Under the pieces are notes generated by a model that saw only the letters and a list, made by a program, of their open reading frames with translations, ran no database searches and was not told the origin of the DNA. 64,000 nt of DNA from Cryobacterium sp. GrIS_2_6 (lineage in GTDB: Bacteria; Actinomycetota; Actinomycetes; Actinomycetales; Microbacteriaceae). The position numbers and the translations under genes are program-made. Where the stretch lies: assembly GCF_035984545.1 (NCBI RefSeq), contig NZ_JAXCHP010000001.1, positions 1,674,001 through 1,738,000 on the forward strand, in the 5' to 3' direction. This document shows positions 17,816 through 26,077 of the stretch, piece by piece (within the stretch, counting starts at the first letter, position 1; every line of letters starts with the position of its first letter).

Positions 17816-18574
17816 CTATTTCACCCCGAGCATGGTCGTCACAGCGGTGTCGGTGAGGGCGGACACGATGCGCGGAAGCGCGACGAAGGCGCTCGCGCCG
17901 AGGGTGAGGGTGATCAGGATCTTGAGCGGGAAGCCGAGGGCGAAGGCGTTGAGCGCGGGCGCGACCCGGGTGAGCAGGCCGAGGCCGGCATCCGCGAGGA
18001 AGAGCACGACGATGAGCGGTCCGGCGATCTGAACGGCGGAGAGCAGCAGCTGGCCGACGGCGTTCGTGGCGGCCTGGACCGGTGCGGCGAGGTCCATACC
18101 TCCGCCGATAGGGATGGCCGTGAAGCTCCGGGTCAGGCCGCCGATGATGAGCTGGTAGCCGCCGGACGCGAAGAGGAGCGCGAGGGCGGTCATCTGGTAG
18201 AGCCGGGTGAACATGGCTCCGTTGACCATCGCCTGCGGGTCGAAGCCCTGGGCGAGCTGGAAGCCGCCGAACTGGTCGATCAGGTTGCCGGCCGACTGCA
18301 CGGCGGAGAACACGATCAGCACGAGAAAGCCGAGCATGCCGCCGACGACGATTTCGAGCAGGAGCGCGAGGATGAAGCCACCCGTGTCCGGGGACACGTA
18401 ACCGGGGGTCACGACGGGCGAAACGGCGAGGGCAAGCCCGAGGGAGAGCATGCCCTTGATCCGGAGCGGGAACGCGTTGTAGGAGAACGGCGGGGCGATC
18501 ACGAGGAAGGCGATGAGGCGCACCCCGGCGAGCATGACGGCCTCGATCCAGGTGAAGTCGAGGGTGATGTTCAT
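17816..18574 (-). CDS. fliR: Flagellar export protein FliR
   Basis: 252-aa integral membrane component of the export gate. The protein MNITLDFTWIEAVMLAGVR is followed by alternating hydrophobic helices, with the FliR-type segment PPFSYNAFPLRIKGMLSLGLA. ATG 18574 shares one base with the fliQ stop (TGATG). A longer frame reaching 18856 is an artefact overlapping fliQ. Confidence 0.95.
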   Translation of the reverse strand: MNITLDFTWIEAVMLAGVRLIAFLVIAPPFSYNAFPLRIKGMLSLGLALAVSPVVTPGYVSPDTGGFILALLLEIVVGGMLGFLVLIVFSAVQSAGNLIDQFGGFQLAQGFDPQAMVNGAMFTRLYQMTALALLFASGGYQLIIGGLTRSFTAIPIGGGMDLAAPVQAATNAVGQLLLSAVQIAGPLIVVLFLADAGLGLLTRVAPALNAFALGFPLKILITLTLGASAFVALPRIVSALTDTAVTTMLGVK

Positions 18575-18849
18575 CAGCCGCCGCCGATGAGGGTCGGGAT
18601 CTTGTCGAAGAGCGCGGTCGTGAAGGAGACGATCTCGGAGATCATCCAGTGCCCGCAGATGAGCAGGGCGATGCAGACGGCGATCGCCTTGGGCACGAAG
18701 GAGAGCGTCACCTCCTGGATCTGTGTGATGGACTGCAGCAGGGAGATCGCGAAACCGACGACGAGGGCGGTGATCAGGATCGGCGCGGAGAGCTTGCCCG
18801 CGACGATGATCGCCTGCATGCCGATGTCGAGGATGGCGTTGGTGTCCAT
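18574..18849 (-). CDS. fliQ: Flagellar export protein FliQ
   Basis: 91 aa, the standard length, with two membrane helices and the signature LLQSITQIQEVTLSFVPK. One-base TGATG overlaps on both sides with fliP and fliR. Confidence 0.96.
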   Translation of the reverse strand: MDTNAILDIGMQAIIVAGKLSAPILITALVVGFAISLLQSITQIQEVTLSFVPKAIAVCIALLICGHWMISEIVSFTTALFDKIPTLIGGG

Positions 18850-19751
18850 CAGCCACCCCGGTAACTGGTGATGAGGGTCGTGATGATCAGTCCCCAGCCG
18901 TCGACGAGCACGAACAGCAGGATCTTGAACGGGAGCGAGATCATCACCGGCGGCAGCATCATCATGCCCATCGACATCAGGGCGGCGGAGACGACGATGT
19001 CGATGACGAGGAACGGGATGAAGATGACGAAGCCGATGATGAAGGCTGCGCGCAGCTCGGAGATCATGAACGCCGGGATCAGGGTGAGAAGGGACACCGC
19101 GTCGCGGCTGACCGGGTTGGCCTGGTCGGCGGCCCGGGTCATCAGGGCGAGGTCTTCTTCGCGGGTGTGGGCGAGCATGAAGGTGCGCAACGGCGCAGAG
19201 CCGATCGTGACCGCGTCGTCGAACGAGAGCGTGCCGTTCAGGTAGGGCTGCAGCGCGTGGTTGTTGATGTCGGTGAGCACGGGCGCCATGATGAACAGCG
19301 ACAGGAACAGGGCGAGGCCCGCGAGCACCTGGTTCGGCGGGATCGACGGGAGCGCGAGGGCGTTCCGGGTCATCGCGAGCACCACGAAGATCTTGGTGAA
19401 GCTCGTCATCATCAGCAGGAGCGCCGGGGCGACCGAGAGCAGGGTGATGCCGATCAGGGTCACGATCGCCGAGGACGGCGAACCGTCCGGACCGTTGATG
19501 TCGACGCTCAGGCCTGCGCCTGACGCGGGCGTCGGGGTGCTCGGCGCCACCGGGTCGACGGGAGCGACCGGGGCGATCGTCGCGGCGTGGCCTGCGCTCG
19601 CGGCGAGCAGCACGACGGCGAGGACGATGACGAGTACGAGCGCCGCCATCACGAGGAGTCTGGTGAAACGCACCCGGTCGGCGGGGCGGAGTGCATCGGC
19701 GCGCGGGGCACGGAGCCCGGGCAGGCCGGGGCGCAGGGCGCAGGTGTTCAC
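18849..19751 (-). CDS. fliP: Flagellar export protein FliP
   Basis: 300 aa. An N-terminal cleavable-type hydrophobic segment (LLVMAALVLVIVLAVVLLA) precedes a Pro/Ala linker and the FliP core: LLMMTSFTKIFVVLAMTRNAL, PSIPPNQVLAGLALFLS, AAFIIGFVIFIPFLVIDIV. I chose GTG 19751 because it forms a GTGA overlap with the fliO stop; the frame extends to 19787 without support. Confidence 0.95.
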   Translation of the reverse strand: MNTCALRPGLPGLRAPRADALRPADRVRFTRLLVMAALVLVIVLAVVLLAASAGHAATIAPVAPVDPVAPSTPTPASGAGLSVDINGPDGSPSSAIVTLIGITLLSVAPALLLMMTSFTKIFVVLAMTRNALALPSIPPNQVLAGLALFLSLFIMAPVLTDINNHALQPYLNGTLSFDDAVTIGSAPLRTFMLAHTREEDLALMTRAADQANPVSRDAVSLLTLIPAFMISELRAAFIIGFVIFIPFLVIDIVVSAALMSMGMMMLPPVMISLPFKILLFVLVDGWGLIITTLITSYRGG

Positions 19752-20284
19752 CGTCCCTGCCGGAGTGCCGCGGCAGTCTGCTGCCACGTCGCCGGCGAGA
19801 GGATCGATCCGGCCAGGCGGTTCGGCCGGGAGCTCGAGCCCGGTCCGGACTCGGCGCGCAGGGCTGACTCCGCGGTGCGGATGCCCCGGTCGTGGCGGGG
19901 CCGGAAGGTGAGTGGCGCGGGAAGCGCCTCGTCAGCGGCCGCGACGCCCGTGGAGGTCGTCGCGGCGATCCCTGCGGAAAGTCTCGTCGTCGTGTCCGCG
20001 TCCCCCGCGCGCAGCGTGGTGGCGAAGCTCTCCGCCGGGCTCAGCGCGTCGTGCAGCACGGTGACCGACTGTTCTGTCACGCCGAGCACGAAGCGCCGGC
20101 CCTCGACATCGACGACGACGAGGGATGCCTTCTGACCGAGGCCCTGCCGGCCGACGACCGACACGAGGCTGGCCTTGGGTCCACGGCGGGTGCCCTTCTG
20201 CATGCGGCGCTGCAAAACCCAGAGGAGTCCGACGACGACAGCGAGGGACAGCGCGACGCGGAGGGCGACGAGGAGGGTGTCCAC
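19748..20284 (-). CDS. fliO: Flagellar assembly protein FliO
   Basis: 178 aa. One membrane helix at residues 3-23 (LLVALRVALSLAVVVGLLWVL), then a short basic stretch and a FliO beta-rich region (LVVVDVEGRRFVLGVTEQSVTVL). FliO helps assemble the FliP ring. The C-terminal 80 residues are low-complexity and family-atypical. GTG start with no gap after the fliN stop. Confidence 0.88.
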   Translation of the reverse strand: MDTLLVALRVALSLAVVVGLLWVLQRRMQKGTRRGPKASLVSVVGRQGLGQKASLVVVDVEGRRFVLGVTEQSVTVLHDALSPAESFATTLRAGDADTTTRLSAGIAATTSTGVAAADEALPAPLTFRPRHDRGIRTAESALRAESGPGSSSRPNRLAGSILSPATWQQTAAALRQGR

Positions 20285-20983
20285 CTAACTCAGGCTCTCG
20301 GCGACATCGAGGATCTGGGTGATCCGCACGGCGTAGTCCTGGTCGACGACGACGATCTCGCCATGAGCGATCAGGCGGCCGTTCAGCAGGATGTCTGCGG
20401 GGGCTCCCGCGGAGCGGTCGAGCTCGATCACGGCGCCGGGTTCGAGGGCGAGCACGTCGCGCACGGACATCCGGGTGCGACCGATCTCGACGGTCAGAGC
20501 CATTTCGACGCTGTTGATCCGGCCGAGCTTTCCGACGACGGACCGGTTTCCGGTGCGCGGGATCCCGGAAATGGCGCCGTTCTCGCGGAGGCGGATCGCG
20601 AACCAGGCGCTCACGACGCCCTCGCTCGCGAGCTCGAAGACGCTCGTGTCGGCATCCGCGAACAGGGACGTGACGTCTTCGAGGCGGGAGGCGCCGAGTA
20701 CGCCGATGCCGAGGACCGTTGCGGCACTGTCGAGGGCGGGGCGGAGCACGTCGAGGCTCGAGAAGGCCCCGTTGCCCGCTGCGGCGTCGAGGGAGTGCGG
20801 GTCGGTGAGGACGATCGCGAGGTCGGCGCTCGTGACGCCGACGAAGGAGGCGACGACTCCTGCGCCGAGGCGGCCGGCGAGGGATTCGCCGGCGCACGGG
20901 GTCGCCTCCAGGCGGGTGGGCGTTGGCAGGACCGTGAGCAGGGCCTCGACGAGATTGCGGATGGCGGTCGTGGCAGGGCTCAT
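20285..20983 (-). CDS. fliN: Flagellar switch protein FliN (long, FliY-like layout)
   Basis: 232 aa. The C-terminal 80 residues form a SpoA/FliN domain: EMALTVEIGRTRMSVRDVL, LEPGAVIELDRSAGAPADI, VDQDYAVRITQIL. The N-terminal 130 residues form an extra domain not present in the short enterobacterial FliN. Its pattern (LGAGVVASFVGVTSADLAIV, a helical SSLDVLRPALDSAATVLG) recalls the CheC/CheX-like part of FliY. I cannot see a clear phosphatase E-x-x-N pair. Overlaps fliM by ATGA. Confidence 0.9.
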   Translation of the reverse strand: MSPATTAIRNLVEALLTVLPTPTRLEATPCAGESLAGRLGAGVVASFVGVTSADLAIVLTDPHSLDAAAGNGAFSSLDVLRPALDSAATVLGIGVLGASRLEDVTSLFADADTSVFELASEGVVSAWFAIRLRENGAISGIPRTGNRSVVGKLGRINSVEMALTVEIGRTRMSVRDVLALEPGAVIELDRSAGAPADILLNGRLIAHGEIVVVDQDYAVRITQILDVAESLS

Positions 20984-21888
20984 GGGGACAGTTCCTCGGT
21001 GTCGGTGACGATGCAGGCCAGGCGGGAGCCGTTGGATCCGACGGCGGCCCTGGCCAGGGTGTGCCCGTCGACGACGAGGTCGAGCGGGCGGTGCCTGGAG
21101 TGCGGGACGGGCAGCAGGTCACCGACGGCGAGGCCGAGGATGACGCTCGGAAGCACCCGGATCGGGCTGAGCTGCAGGGACAGGTCGACGGGCACCCAGG
21201 CGAGCTGGGCGTGCAGCTTCTCCTGCTGTTCCTCGGCGGTGATGACCGGGATCGACTCCCCGAGTTGGGGAAGCAGGGTCTCGGCGGGCAACGCGAGGGT
21301 GGCGGTCGAGGTCGTCTCGCCGACACGCATCGAGAACGTCGCGACGATGACGAGATCGCTCGTCGCCGCGGCCTGGGCGAACTGCGAGTTGTACTGGATG
21401 CCGCCGAACGAGATCGGCAGGACGAGGAGCGTCCCGAGGGAGTAACGCAGGTCCTCGAGGGCGTCCTCCATCAGGCGACGCACGAGGGCGAGTTCGATCT
21501 GGGTGAAGGTTCGCTCGGGAAGCGGAGGGACTTCGCTGCCACCGAGCATGTGACTTACCCAGGACAGGGCGGCCGCGGTCGGGAACTGGATGACGGCCTT
21601 GGCCGCGAGGCTGCCGACCGGGCAGAGCACCATCGCGGTCGACGACGGCAGCGAGCTCGCGTATTCGTCGTAGCTACGCATCAGGACGTGCTCGCAGGTG
21701 ACCTGGGACATCACTCGAACCTTCGCGGTCAACTGGGTGCCCCACTGGCGGGCGAAGGTCTCGAAGGCGAGTTCGAGGACACGCGAGTGCTCGCGCGCAA
21801 GGGTCGTCGGACGCCGGAAGTCGTACACCTCGACCGAGCGCTCGGGCGCTGCGGGCACGCCAATGCTCTTGTGTTCCTGGACCGTCAC
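20980..21888 (-). CDS. fliM: Flagellar switch protein FliM without the usual CheY-binding peptide
   Basis: 302 aa. Middle domain with LAREHSRVLELAFETFARQW and the GGSEVPPLPERTFTQIE region, C-terminal SpoA domain with LGLAVGDLLPVPHS and GSNGSRLACIV. The N-terminus, MTVQEHKSIGVPAAPERSVE, does not contain the LSQxEIDxLL peptide that binds CheY-P in typical FliM. The start is GTG 21888 with no Shine-Dalgarno. A sigma-28-type site ends eight bases upstream, so the message may be leaderless or nearly so. Confidence 0.93.
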   Translation of the reverse strand: MTVQEHKSIGVPAAPERSVEVYDFRRPTTLAREHSRVLELAFETFARQWGTQLTAKVRVMSQVTCEHVLMRSYDEYASSLPSSTAMVLCPVGSLAAKAVIQFPTAAALSWVSHMLGGSEVPPLPERTFTQIELALVRRLMEDALEDLRYSLGTLLVLPISFGGIQYNSQFAQAAATSDLVIVATFSMRVGETTSTATLALPAETLLPQLGESIPVITAEEQQEKLHAQLAWVPVDLSLQLSPIRVLPSVILGLAVGDLLPVPHSRHRPLDLVVDGHTLARAAVGSNGSRLACIVTDTEELSP

Positions 21889-21896
21889 GAATGCGA

Positions 21897-21923
21897 CTAT
21901 CGGTCGGTGAATCCGGCCGGTAA
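21897..21923 (-). promoter_or_regulatory. Sigma-28-type promoter in front of fliM
   Basis: On the minus strand: TTAC, 15 bases, ACCGATAG. Same spacing and near-identical -10 as the sites before flgB, fliC and flgN. It lies in the 115-base gap between motB and fliM. The -10 ends eight bases before the GTG of fliM. Confidence 0.75.
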
Positions 21924-22003
21924 GCAGCTCGCAGGGAATTCGTTCGAAATCCCGTGCGGGTTGCCTGCGGGGCGACCGCGGGACGCCTGACGGTGTCCGC
22001 TCC

Positions 22004-22936
22004 TTAGGGCCCGGCCGCCTGGCCGGCGAGGATCGAGGGGATCAGCGCGCGGACGGCATCCGGTTCGCTCGAGAGCAGGACGACGTCGACGCGGCGATTC
22101 TGGGCCATCGCGTCGAGGGTGTCCGCGGTCGTGACCGAGCGGGTCGAACCGTAGCCGATCGAGGAGATGCGCTCTCCCGCGACACCGCCGACCTCGACGA
22201 GCCTGCGCAGGACGCTCGTCGCCCTGGCAGAGGAGAGTTCCCAGTCGGTTGCGTAATTCACAGTGACGCCGTGCCGGTCGGCGTGGCCTTCAACGGTCAC
22301 TTCGCGCTTGTCGGCGGCGAGAATGGGCGACATGGTGTCGATGACGGCGGTCGCCTTCGGGCTCAGGATGGCGAGGTTGGGAGCGAAGAAGGCATCCGTT
22401 CCGACGAGCCCGATGGTCAGCCCTCTGGCGTCGATCGTGAACTGCACGATCGAGTCGATTCCCTGCGCGGTGACGGCGGCCTTCAGGGCCGCCTGCACCG
22501 AGGAGAGGTCGGCGATTTCCTGGGTGGCGATCTGGAGGTCGGTGAGGGCGGGAGTCGGTGCCGGGGTCGCCGTTGGCGATGGTGTCGCCGTGGCAGTCGC
22601 GGCCGACGTCGCGGTTGCGCCCGCCGTCCCGAGGTCCTTCGCGGCCGGGTCGCTGGCGTTGGCGTTCGCCGCTGAGACGACGACCCCGGTGGCCGTGTCG
22701 ATCTTGCCGACGTCGACGGCCCCGAAGCCCGTCGCGAGGGAATTCTTGAGCTGAAAGAACTTTTGCGAATCGACGGAGGACATCGCGAACAGCACGATGA
22801 ACATGCACATCAGCACGGTGACCATGTCCATGTACGACGCCATCCAGCGCTCGTCGACGTGCTCGACGTGCTCCTCCTCGAGGCCGCGACCCCGGCCGCG
22901 CCCGCGACCTCCGCCGCGCCCGCCGCCCGCACTCAT
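22004..22936 (-). CDS. motB: Flagellar stator protein MotB
   Basis: 310 aa. Single membrane helix with the proton-path Asp in WMASYMDMVTVLMCMFIV, a Thr/Ala/Pro-rich periplasmic linker, and a C-terminal OmpA-type peptidoglycan-binding domain (VTVEGHADRHG, LSSARATSVLRRL, NRRVDVVLL). Unusual: the N-terminus before the helix carries an Arg-Gly tract (GGGRGGGRGRGRGRG) and then EEEHVEHVDERW. Overlaps motA by ATGA. Confidence 0.95.
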   Translation of the reverse strand: MSAGGGRGGGRGRGRGRGLEEEHVEHVDERWMASYMDMVTVLMCMFIVLFAMSSVDSQKFFQLKNSLATGFGAVDVGKIDTATGVVVSAANANASDPAAKDLGTAGATATSAATATATPSPTATPAPTPALTDLQIATQEIADLSSVQAALKAAVTAQGIDSIVQFTIDARGLTIGLVGTDAFFAPNLAILSPKATAVIDTMSPILAADKREVTVEGHADRHGVTVNYATDWELSSARATSVLRRLVEVGGVAGERISSIGYGSTRSVTTADTLDAMAQNRRVDVVLLSSEPDAVRALIPSILAGQAAGP

Positions 22937-23739
22937 GCTGCCTCAGACAGCGATTTGTCGGCCGTCTTGTCGGCCTTCGCGGCCTTCCTGGCCGGCGCGG
23001 TCGGCACCATGGCGCGGAGGCGTTCGCCGAGTAGCCGCGGCTGGCTGCCGGCCTGGACGGCCAGGGCGCCTTCCATCAGGAGGGTCATCCGTTCGACCTC
23101 GAGGTCGGAGAGCCGCTTCAGGCGGTTGCCGATCGGAAGCCAGATGAAGTTCGCCGAGACGAGCCCCCACAACGTCGCGACGAATGCGGCGGCGATCATC
23201 GGCCCGAGGGTCGAGGGGGTGTCGAGGTTTTCGAGGACGTGGGTGAGGGAGATGACGGTGCCGATGATGCCGACCGTCGGGGCGTAGCCGCCGAGGGTCA
23301 CGAAGAACTTCGAGGCGTTCCGGCTGAGCTTCGTCGCGGTCGAGAGTTCGTCCTCGAGCAGGATCCGCAGTTCATCTCCGTCTGTGCCGTCCGCGATGTT
23401 CTGCAGCGCCGTGCGCAGGAACGGGTCGTCGATCGCGTCAGCCTCCTGCTCGAGCGCAAGCAGCCCCGCGCTGCGGGCCTTCTCCGCGAGCACGACGATC
23501 TGGTCGATCACGTCCTGGGGTGGGGTGGTCTTGCCCTTGAACGCACTGGGAAGCGCCTTGAACGCGTTGAGGGCGTCGCTGATGGTTCCGCCGGCGATGC
23601 CGACGGCGATCGTGGCGCCGAAGACGAGGATCATCGGAGCAGGCAACAGGATGGAGGCGATCGAGGATCCTTCGATCGTGATCATCGCGACCATGGAGCC
23701 GAAGGCGAGGGCGATCCCGATCAGGGTAGCCGGATCCAT
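22933..23739 (-). CDS. motA: Flagellar stator protein MotA
   Basis: 268 aa with four membrane segments and the conserved YAPTVGIIGTVISLTHVLENL and AAAFVATLWGLVSANFIWLP helices that form the proton channel with MotB. The cytoplasmic loop carries the charged region that meets FliG. A Lys/Ala-rich tail (ARKAAKADKTADKS) follows the last helix. Shares a TGATG overlap with flbD. Confidence 0.96.
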   Translation of the reverse strand: MDPATLIGIALAFGSMVAMITIEGSSIASILLPAPMILVFGATIAVGIAGGTISDALNAFKALPSAFKGKTTPPQDVIDQIVVLAEKARSAGLLALEQEADAIDDPFLRTALQNIADGTDGDELRILLEDELSTATKLSRNASKFFVTLGGYAPTVGIIGTVISLTHVLENLDTPSTLGPMIAAAFVATLWGLVSANFIWLPIGNRLKRLSDLEVERMTLLMEGALAVQAGSQPRLLGERLRAMVPTAPARKAAKADKTADKSLSEAA

Positions 23740-24044
23740 CAGAGCCTCCGCGGGCGCTGTCCGCTGCCCGGTTCGAGCTGGTCTTCGATCGCGTGGGGCC
23801 CCGTCGGGACGTCGAGCGACCGGGCGCCGGACCGGTAGTCGCGGTCGTCGGTGAGGGAGGCGAGCGAGATCACATGGGCCCGGAAGCGGGCGATCTTCTC
23901 GATGATCTCGTCGAGGGTCTCAATGACGATGAACTTCGCCCCATCGACCATGACGAGGGTCGTGTCTGGGCTCGCGTGAATGCGCTCGATCAGGTCGGGG
24001 TTGATCGCAAATTGGCTGTCGTTCAGCCGTGTCACAACGATCAT
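23739..24044 (-). CDS. flbD: FlbD/SwrD-family flagellar protein
   Basis: 101 aa. The core MIVVTRLNDSQFAINPDLIE, IHASPDTTLVMVDGAKFIV, ETLDEIIEKIARFR matches FlbD, a small cytoplasmic protein beside motAB in Gram-positives (SwrD in Bacillus, needed for full motor power). The last 40 residues (ASLTDDRDYRSGARSLDV and on) are an extra tail. Start ATG 24044 fits the family; ATG 24053 is possible, and the frame is open to 24092. Confidence 0.88.
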   Translation of the reverse strand: MIVVTRLNDSQFAINPDLIERIHASPDTTLVMVDGAKFIVIETLDEIIEKIARFRAHVISLASLTDDRDYRSGARSLDVPTGPHAIEDQLEPGSGQRPRRL

Positions 24045-24152
24045 GGGGCCCATCCCTGGCTCACGACGGCCACACCGGCCGTCAGGCACCACTGTCGGTC
24101 GCTCTGCGCCGAAGGTTAGCTCGGGGTGTGGGCGGGCAGGCGGATTCCGCCG

Positions 24153-24175
24153 GCCGGGCCCGCGAAGGACCCGGC
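24153..24175 (-). repeat. GC-rich hairpin between flgE and flbD
   Basis: A 9-bp inverted repeat (GCCGGGTCC with GGGCCCGGC on the minus strand, one G-T pair) around a TTCGC loop. It is strong, but there is no T-run, so it is more an mRNA processing or pausing element than a classic terminator. It separates hook genes from flbD-motAB. Confidence 0.6.
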
Positions 24176-24189
24176 GCCGGTCGCGCCCA

Positions 24190-24253
24190 CCGTCTGACGG
24201 GACTACCGTCTGCCGGGACTACCGTCTGGCGGGACTACCGTCTGCCGGGACTA
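24190..24253 (-). repeat. Four tandem 16-bp repeats at the 3' end of flgE
   Basis: Four head-to-tail units CCGTCTGNCGGGACTA on the plus strand at 24190, 24206, 24222 and 24238, differing only at one position. The last unit ends at 24253, so its CTA is the flgE stop codon TAG on the minus strand. The array therefore begins in the stop codon and fills the first 60 bases of the flgE-flbD gap. Confidence 0.9.
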
Positions 24254-25441
24254 CCGCTTGAGGTTCGTCAGCTCGGTCAGGACCTCATCGGAGGTGGTGA
24301 TGATGCGGGCGTTAGCCTGGAAGCCGCGCTGGGCGACGATGAGGTTCGTGAACTCCTGCGAGAGGTCGACGTTCGACATCTCGAGGGAACCACTCGTGAG
24401 GGTGCCCATTCCGGCGGAGCCGGCGGCACCGAGGACAGCGGTGCCCGAGTTGGTGGTCGACCGGTACTCGGACGATCCGGCCTTCTCGAGGCCACCGGGG
24501 TTGGTGAAGGTCGCGAGGGCGATCCGGCCGATCGACTGCTGCTTGCCGTTGCTGAACAGCCCGGTCAGGGTACCGTCCTTGCCCAGGGTGAACGAAGTGA
24601 GCGATCCGGCGGCGTGGCCGTCGGTGCTCGCGGCAGTCAACGAACTGAGGTTGGCAGCGCCCGTGATAGTGCCCAGGTCGACGGCGATATTGACACCGTT
24701 GACGGTGACCGGCAGGCTGTTCGCGGTCGAGGTCAGTGACCCATCCGCGAAGGTGAGCATCGTGCTGCTCGTCGAGTTGGGAGAAGTGACGGTCCACTGG
24801 GCCGGGGCCGCGGCGGTGTACGCGAAGTTGAGTGAGACCTGACTCGCGGCACCGGTCTTGTCATAGGCCGTGAATTCCCGGCTCAGGGTTGTACCGTCAG
24901 CCGCATCCGAAGGCAGGTTTCCGGTCACTGTGGCCGTTGCGGAAGCCAATGGCGGCTGAATTGTGGTGAGTGGCAGGGTAATGGTGCCCAACGCTCCGCC
25001 CTGGTTGACCGTGCCCTTCGCATCGGCGTTCCAGCCCTGCACGAGTGCGCCGGACGGCGACACGAGGCGTCCCTGGGCGTCGAAATCGAAGGCGCCCGCG
25101 CGGCTGTAGAGAGTTTCGCCGGCGAGCTGCGTCACGAAGAAACCGTCGCCGGAAATCATCATGTCGGTTGCGCGACCGGTCGACTGGGTGGAGCCCTGGG
25201 CGAAATTGGTGGAGATACCGGCGACCTGCACTCCGAGGCCGACCTGGGCCGGGTTGGTGCCGCCGACAACGGTCTGCGGGGAGCCCGCGCCGTGGGTCAG
25301 CTGGGACAGGGTGTCCTGGAACTGCGCCGAGGAAGACTTGAACGCCGTCGTGTTGACGTTGGCGATGTTGTTCGCGGTGACATCCAGCATGGTCTGGTGC
25401 GCGCGAAGGCCGGAGATTCCGGAATACAGGGAACGAAGCAT
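24251..25441 (-). CDS. flgE: Flagellar hook protein FlgE
   Basis: 396 aa. N-terminal rod/hook motif MLRSLYSGISGLRAHQTMLD and NNIANVNTTAFKSS, Ser/Thr-rich variable D1-D2 region, C-terminal coiled motif TSGSLEMSNVDLSQEFTNLI and ARIITTSDEVL. The start is ATG 25441; the upstream open frame to 25678 is arginine-rich and runs into flgD. No separate FlgF/FlgG distal-rod gene is in the window, so this protein is the only FlgE/G-type axial gene here. Confidence 0.95.
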   Translation of the reverse strand: MLRSLYSGISGLRAHQTMLDVTANNIANVNTTAFKSSSAQFQDTLSQLTHGAGSPQTVVGGTNPAQVGLGVQVAGISTNFAQGSTQSTGRATDMMISGDGFFVTQLAGETLYSRAGAFDFDAQGRLVSPSGALVQGWNADAKGTVNQGGALGTITLPLTTIQPPLASATATVTGNLPSDAADGTTLSREFTAYDKTGAASQVSLNFAYTAAAPAQWTVTSPNSTSSTMLTFADGSLTSTANSLPVTVNGVNIAVDLGTITGAANLSSLTAASTDGHAAGSLTSFTLGKDGTLTGLFSNGKQQSIGRIALATFTNPGGLEKAGSSEYRSTTNSGTAVLGAAGSAGMGTLTSGSLEMSNVDLSQEFTNLIVAQRGFQANARIITTSDEVLTELTNLKR

Positions 25442-25514
25442 GGGATGCTGCCTTTCGAAACGGTATGGGTGGAAAGCGTGTGCTGAAGAACGGCCGATCG
25501 GGACGCGCCGGGCG

Positions 25515-26003
25515 TCAGGTCGTGGTGGTCGCGGCGACCGGAGTGGTCGTGGTCGCCGGGGTTGTGACCCCGGAAATCGCGTCGAGTTTGACGCTCCTTC
25601 CCCCGACCGTGACCTGCGGCACCGAGCCGGCGTAGGACACGGCGGAGGCGACTCCCGTGACCGAGGTGCCGGCGGCATCCGTGTATGTCACGTTCTGCCC
25701 GACCAGGGAAGCCGCCGCGATGCGCATCTGGAGCGAGAAGCTCTCGTCGGAGGTCGTCGACAGGGCCGTGAGCTTCTCCATCATGGAGAGCTGCGTGGTC
25801 TGGCTGATCATCTGGTTGGAGTCCATCGGCGAACTCGGGTCCTGGTTCTTCAGCTGCGTGACGAGGAGCTTCATGAAGGCCTCGGAGTCGAGGCTTTGGC
25901 TCGGCGTGCGCGTGGTGGTCGACGCGCTGTACACGCCGGCGGTCGCGGTCGCGGCTCCCGTTGCTCCGGCTGCCGATGCGGCCACGATGGCTTCGATCGT
26001 CAT
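25515..26003 (-). CDS. flgD: Hook capping/assembly protein FlgD
   Basis: 162 aa. FlgD signature FMKLLVTQLKNQDPSSPMDS and QTTQLSMMEKL, followed by a short C-terminal region with LVGQNVTYTD and a Thr-rich end. ATG 26003 has a purine-rich GAGAAGAGAG upstream and gives the family-like N-terminus MTIEAIVAAS. A TTG at 26081 would create a TTGA overlap with the fliK stop and add 26 polar residues; it remains possible because most junctions in this operon overlap. Confidence 0.93.
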   Translation of the reverse strand: MTIEAIVAASAAGATGAATATAGVYSASTTTRTPSQSLDSEAFMKLLVTQLKNQDPSSPMDSNQMISQTTQLSMMEKLTALSTTSDESFSLQMRIAAASLVGQNVTYTDAAGTSVTGVASAVSYAGSVPQVTVGGRSVKLDAISGVTTPATTTTPVAATTTT

Positions 26004-26077
26004 GGGTTCTCTCTTCTCGTGCTTCTCGTGGTCGTGTTCTGGAACAGTTTCTGGGCGGTCATCCGCTGGGCTGTCAC

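Noticed and set aside
18104..18111. GCCGATAG on the plus strand inside fliR
   Set aside because: The octamer matches the sigma-28 -10, but no TTAC-like -35 lies 15 bases upstream and it would be antisense within fliR.
24093..24250. CRISPR-like array
   Set aside because: The 16-bp units are directly tandem with no spacers, so it is not a CRISPR array.
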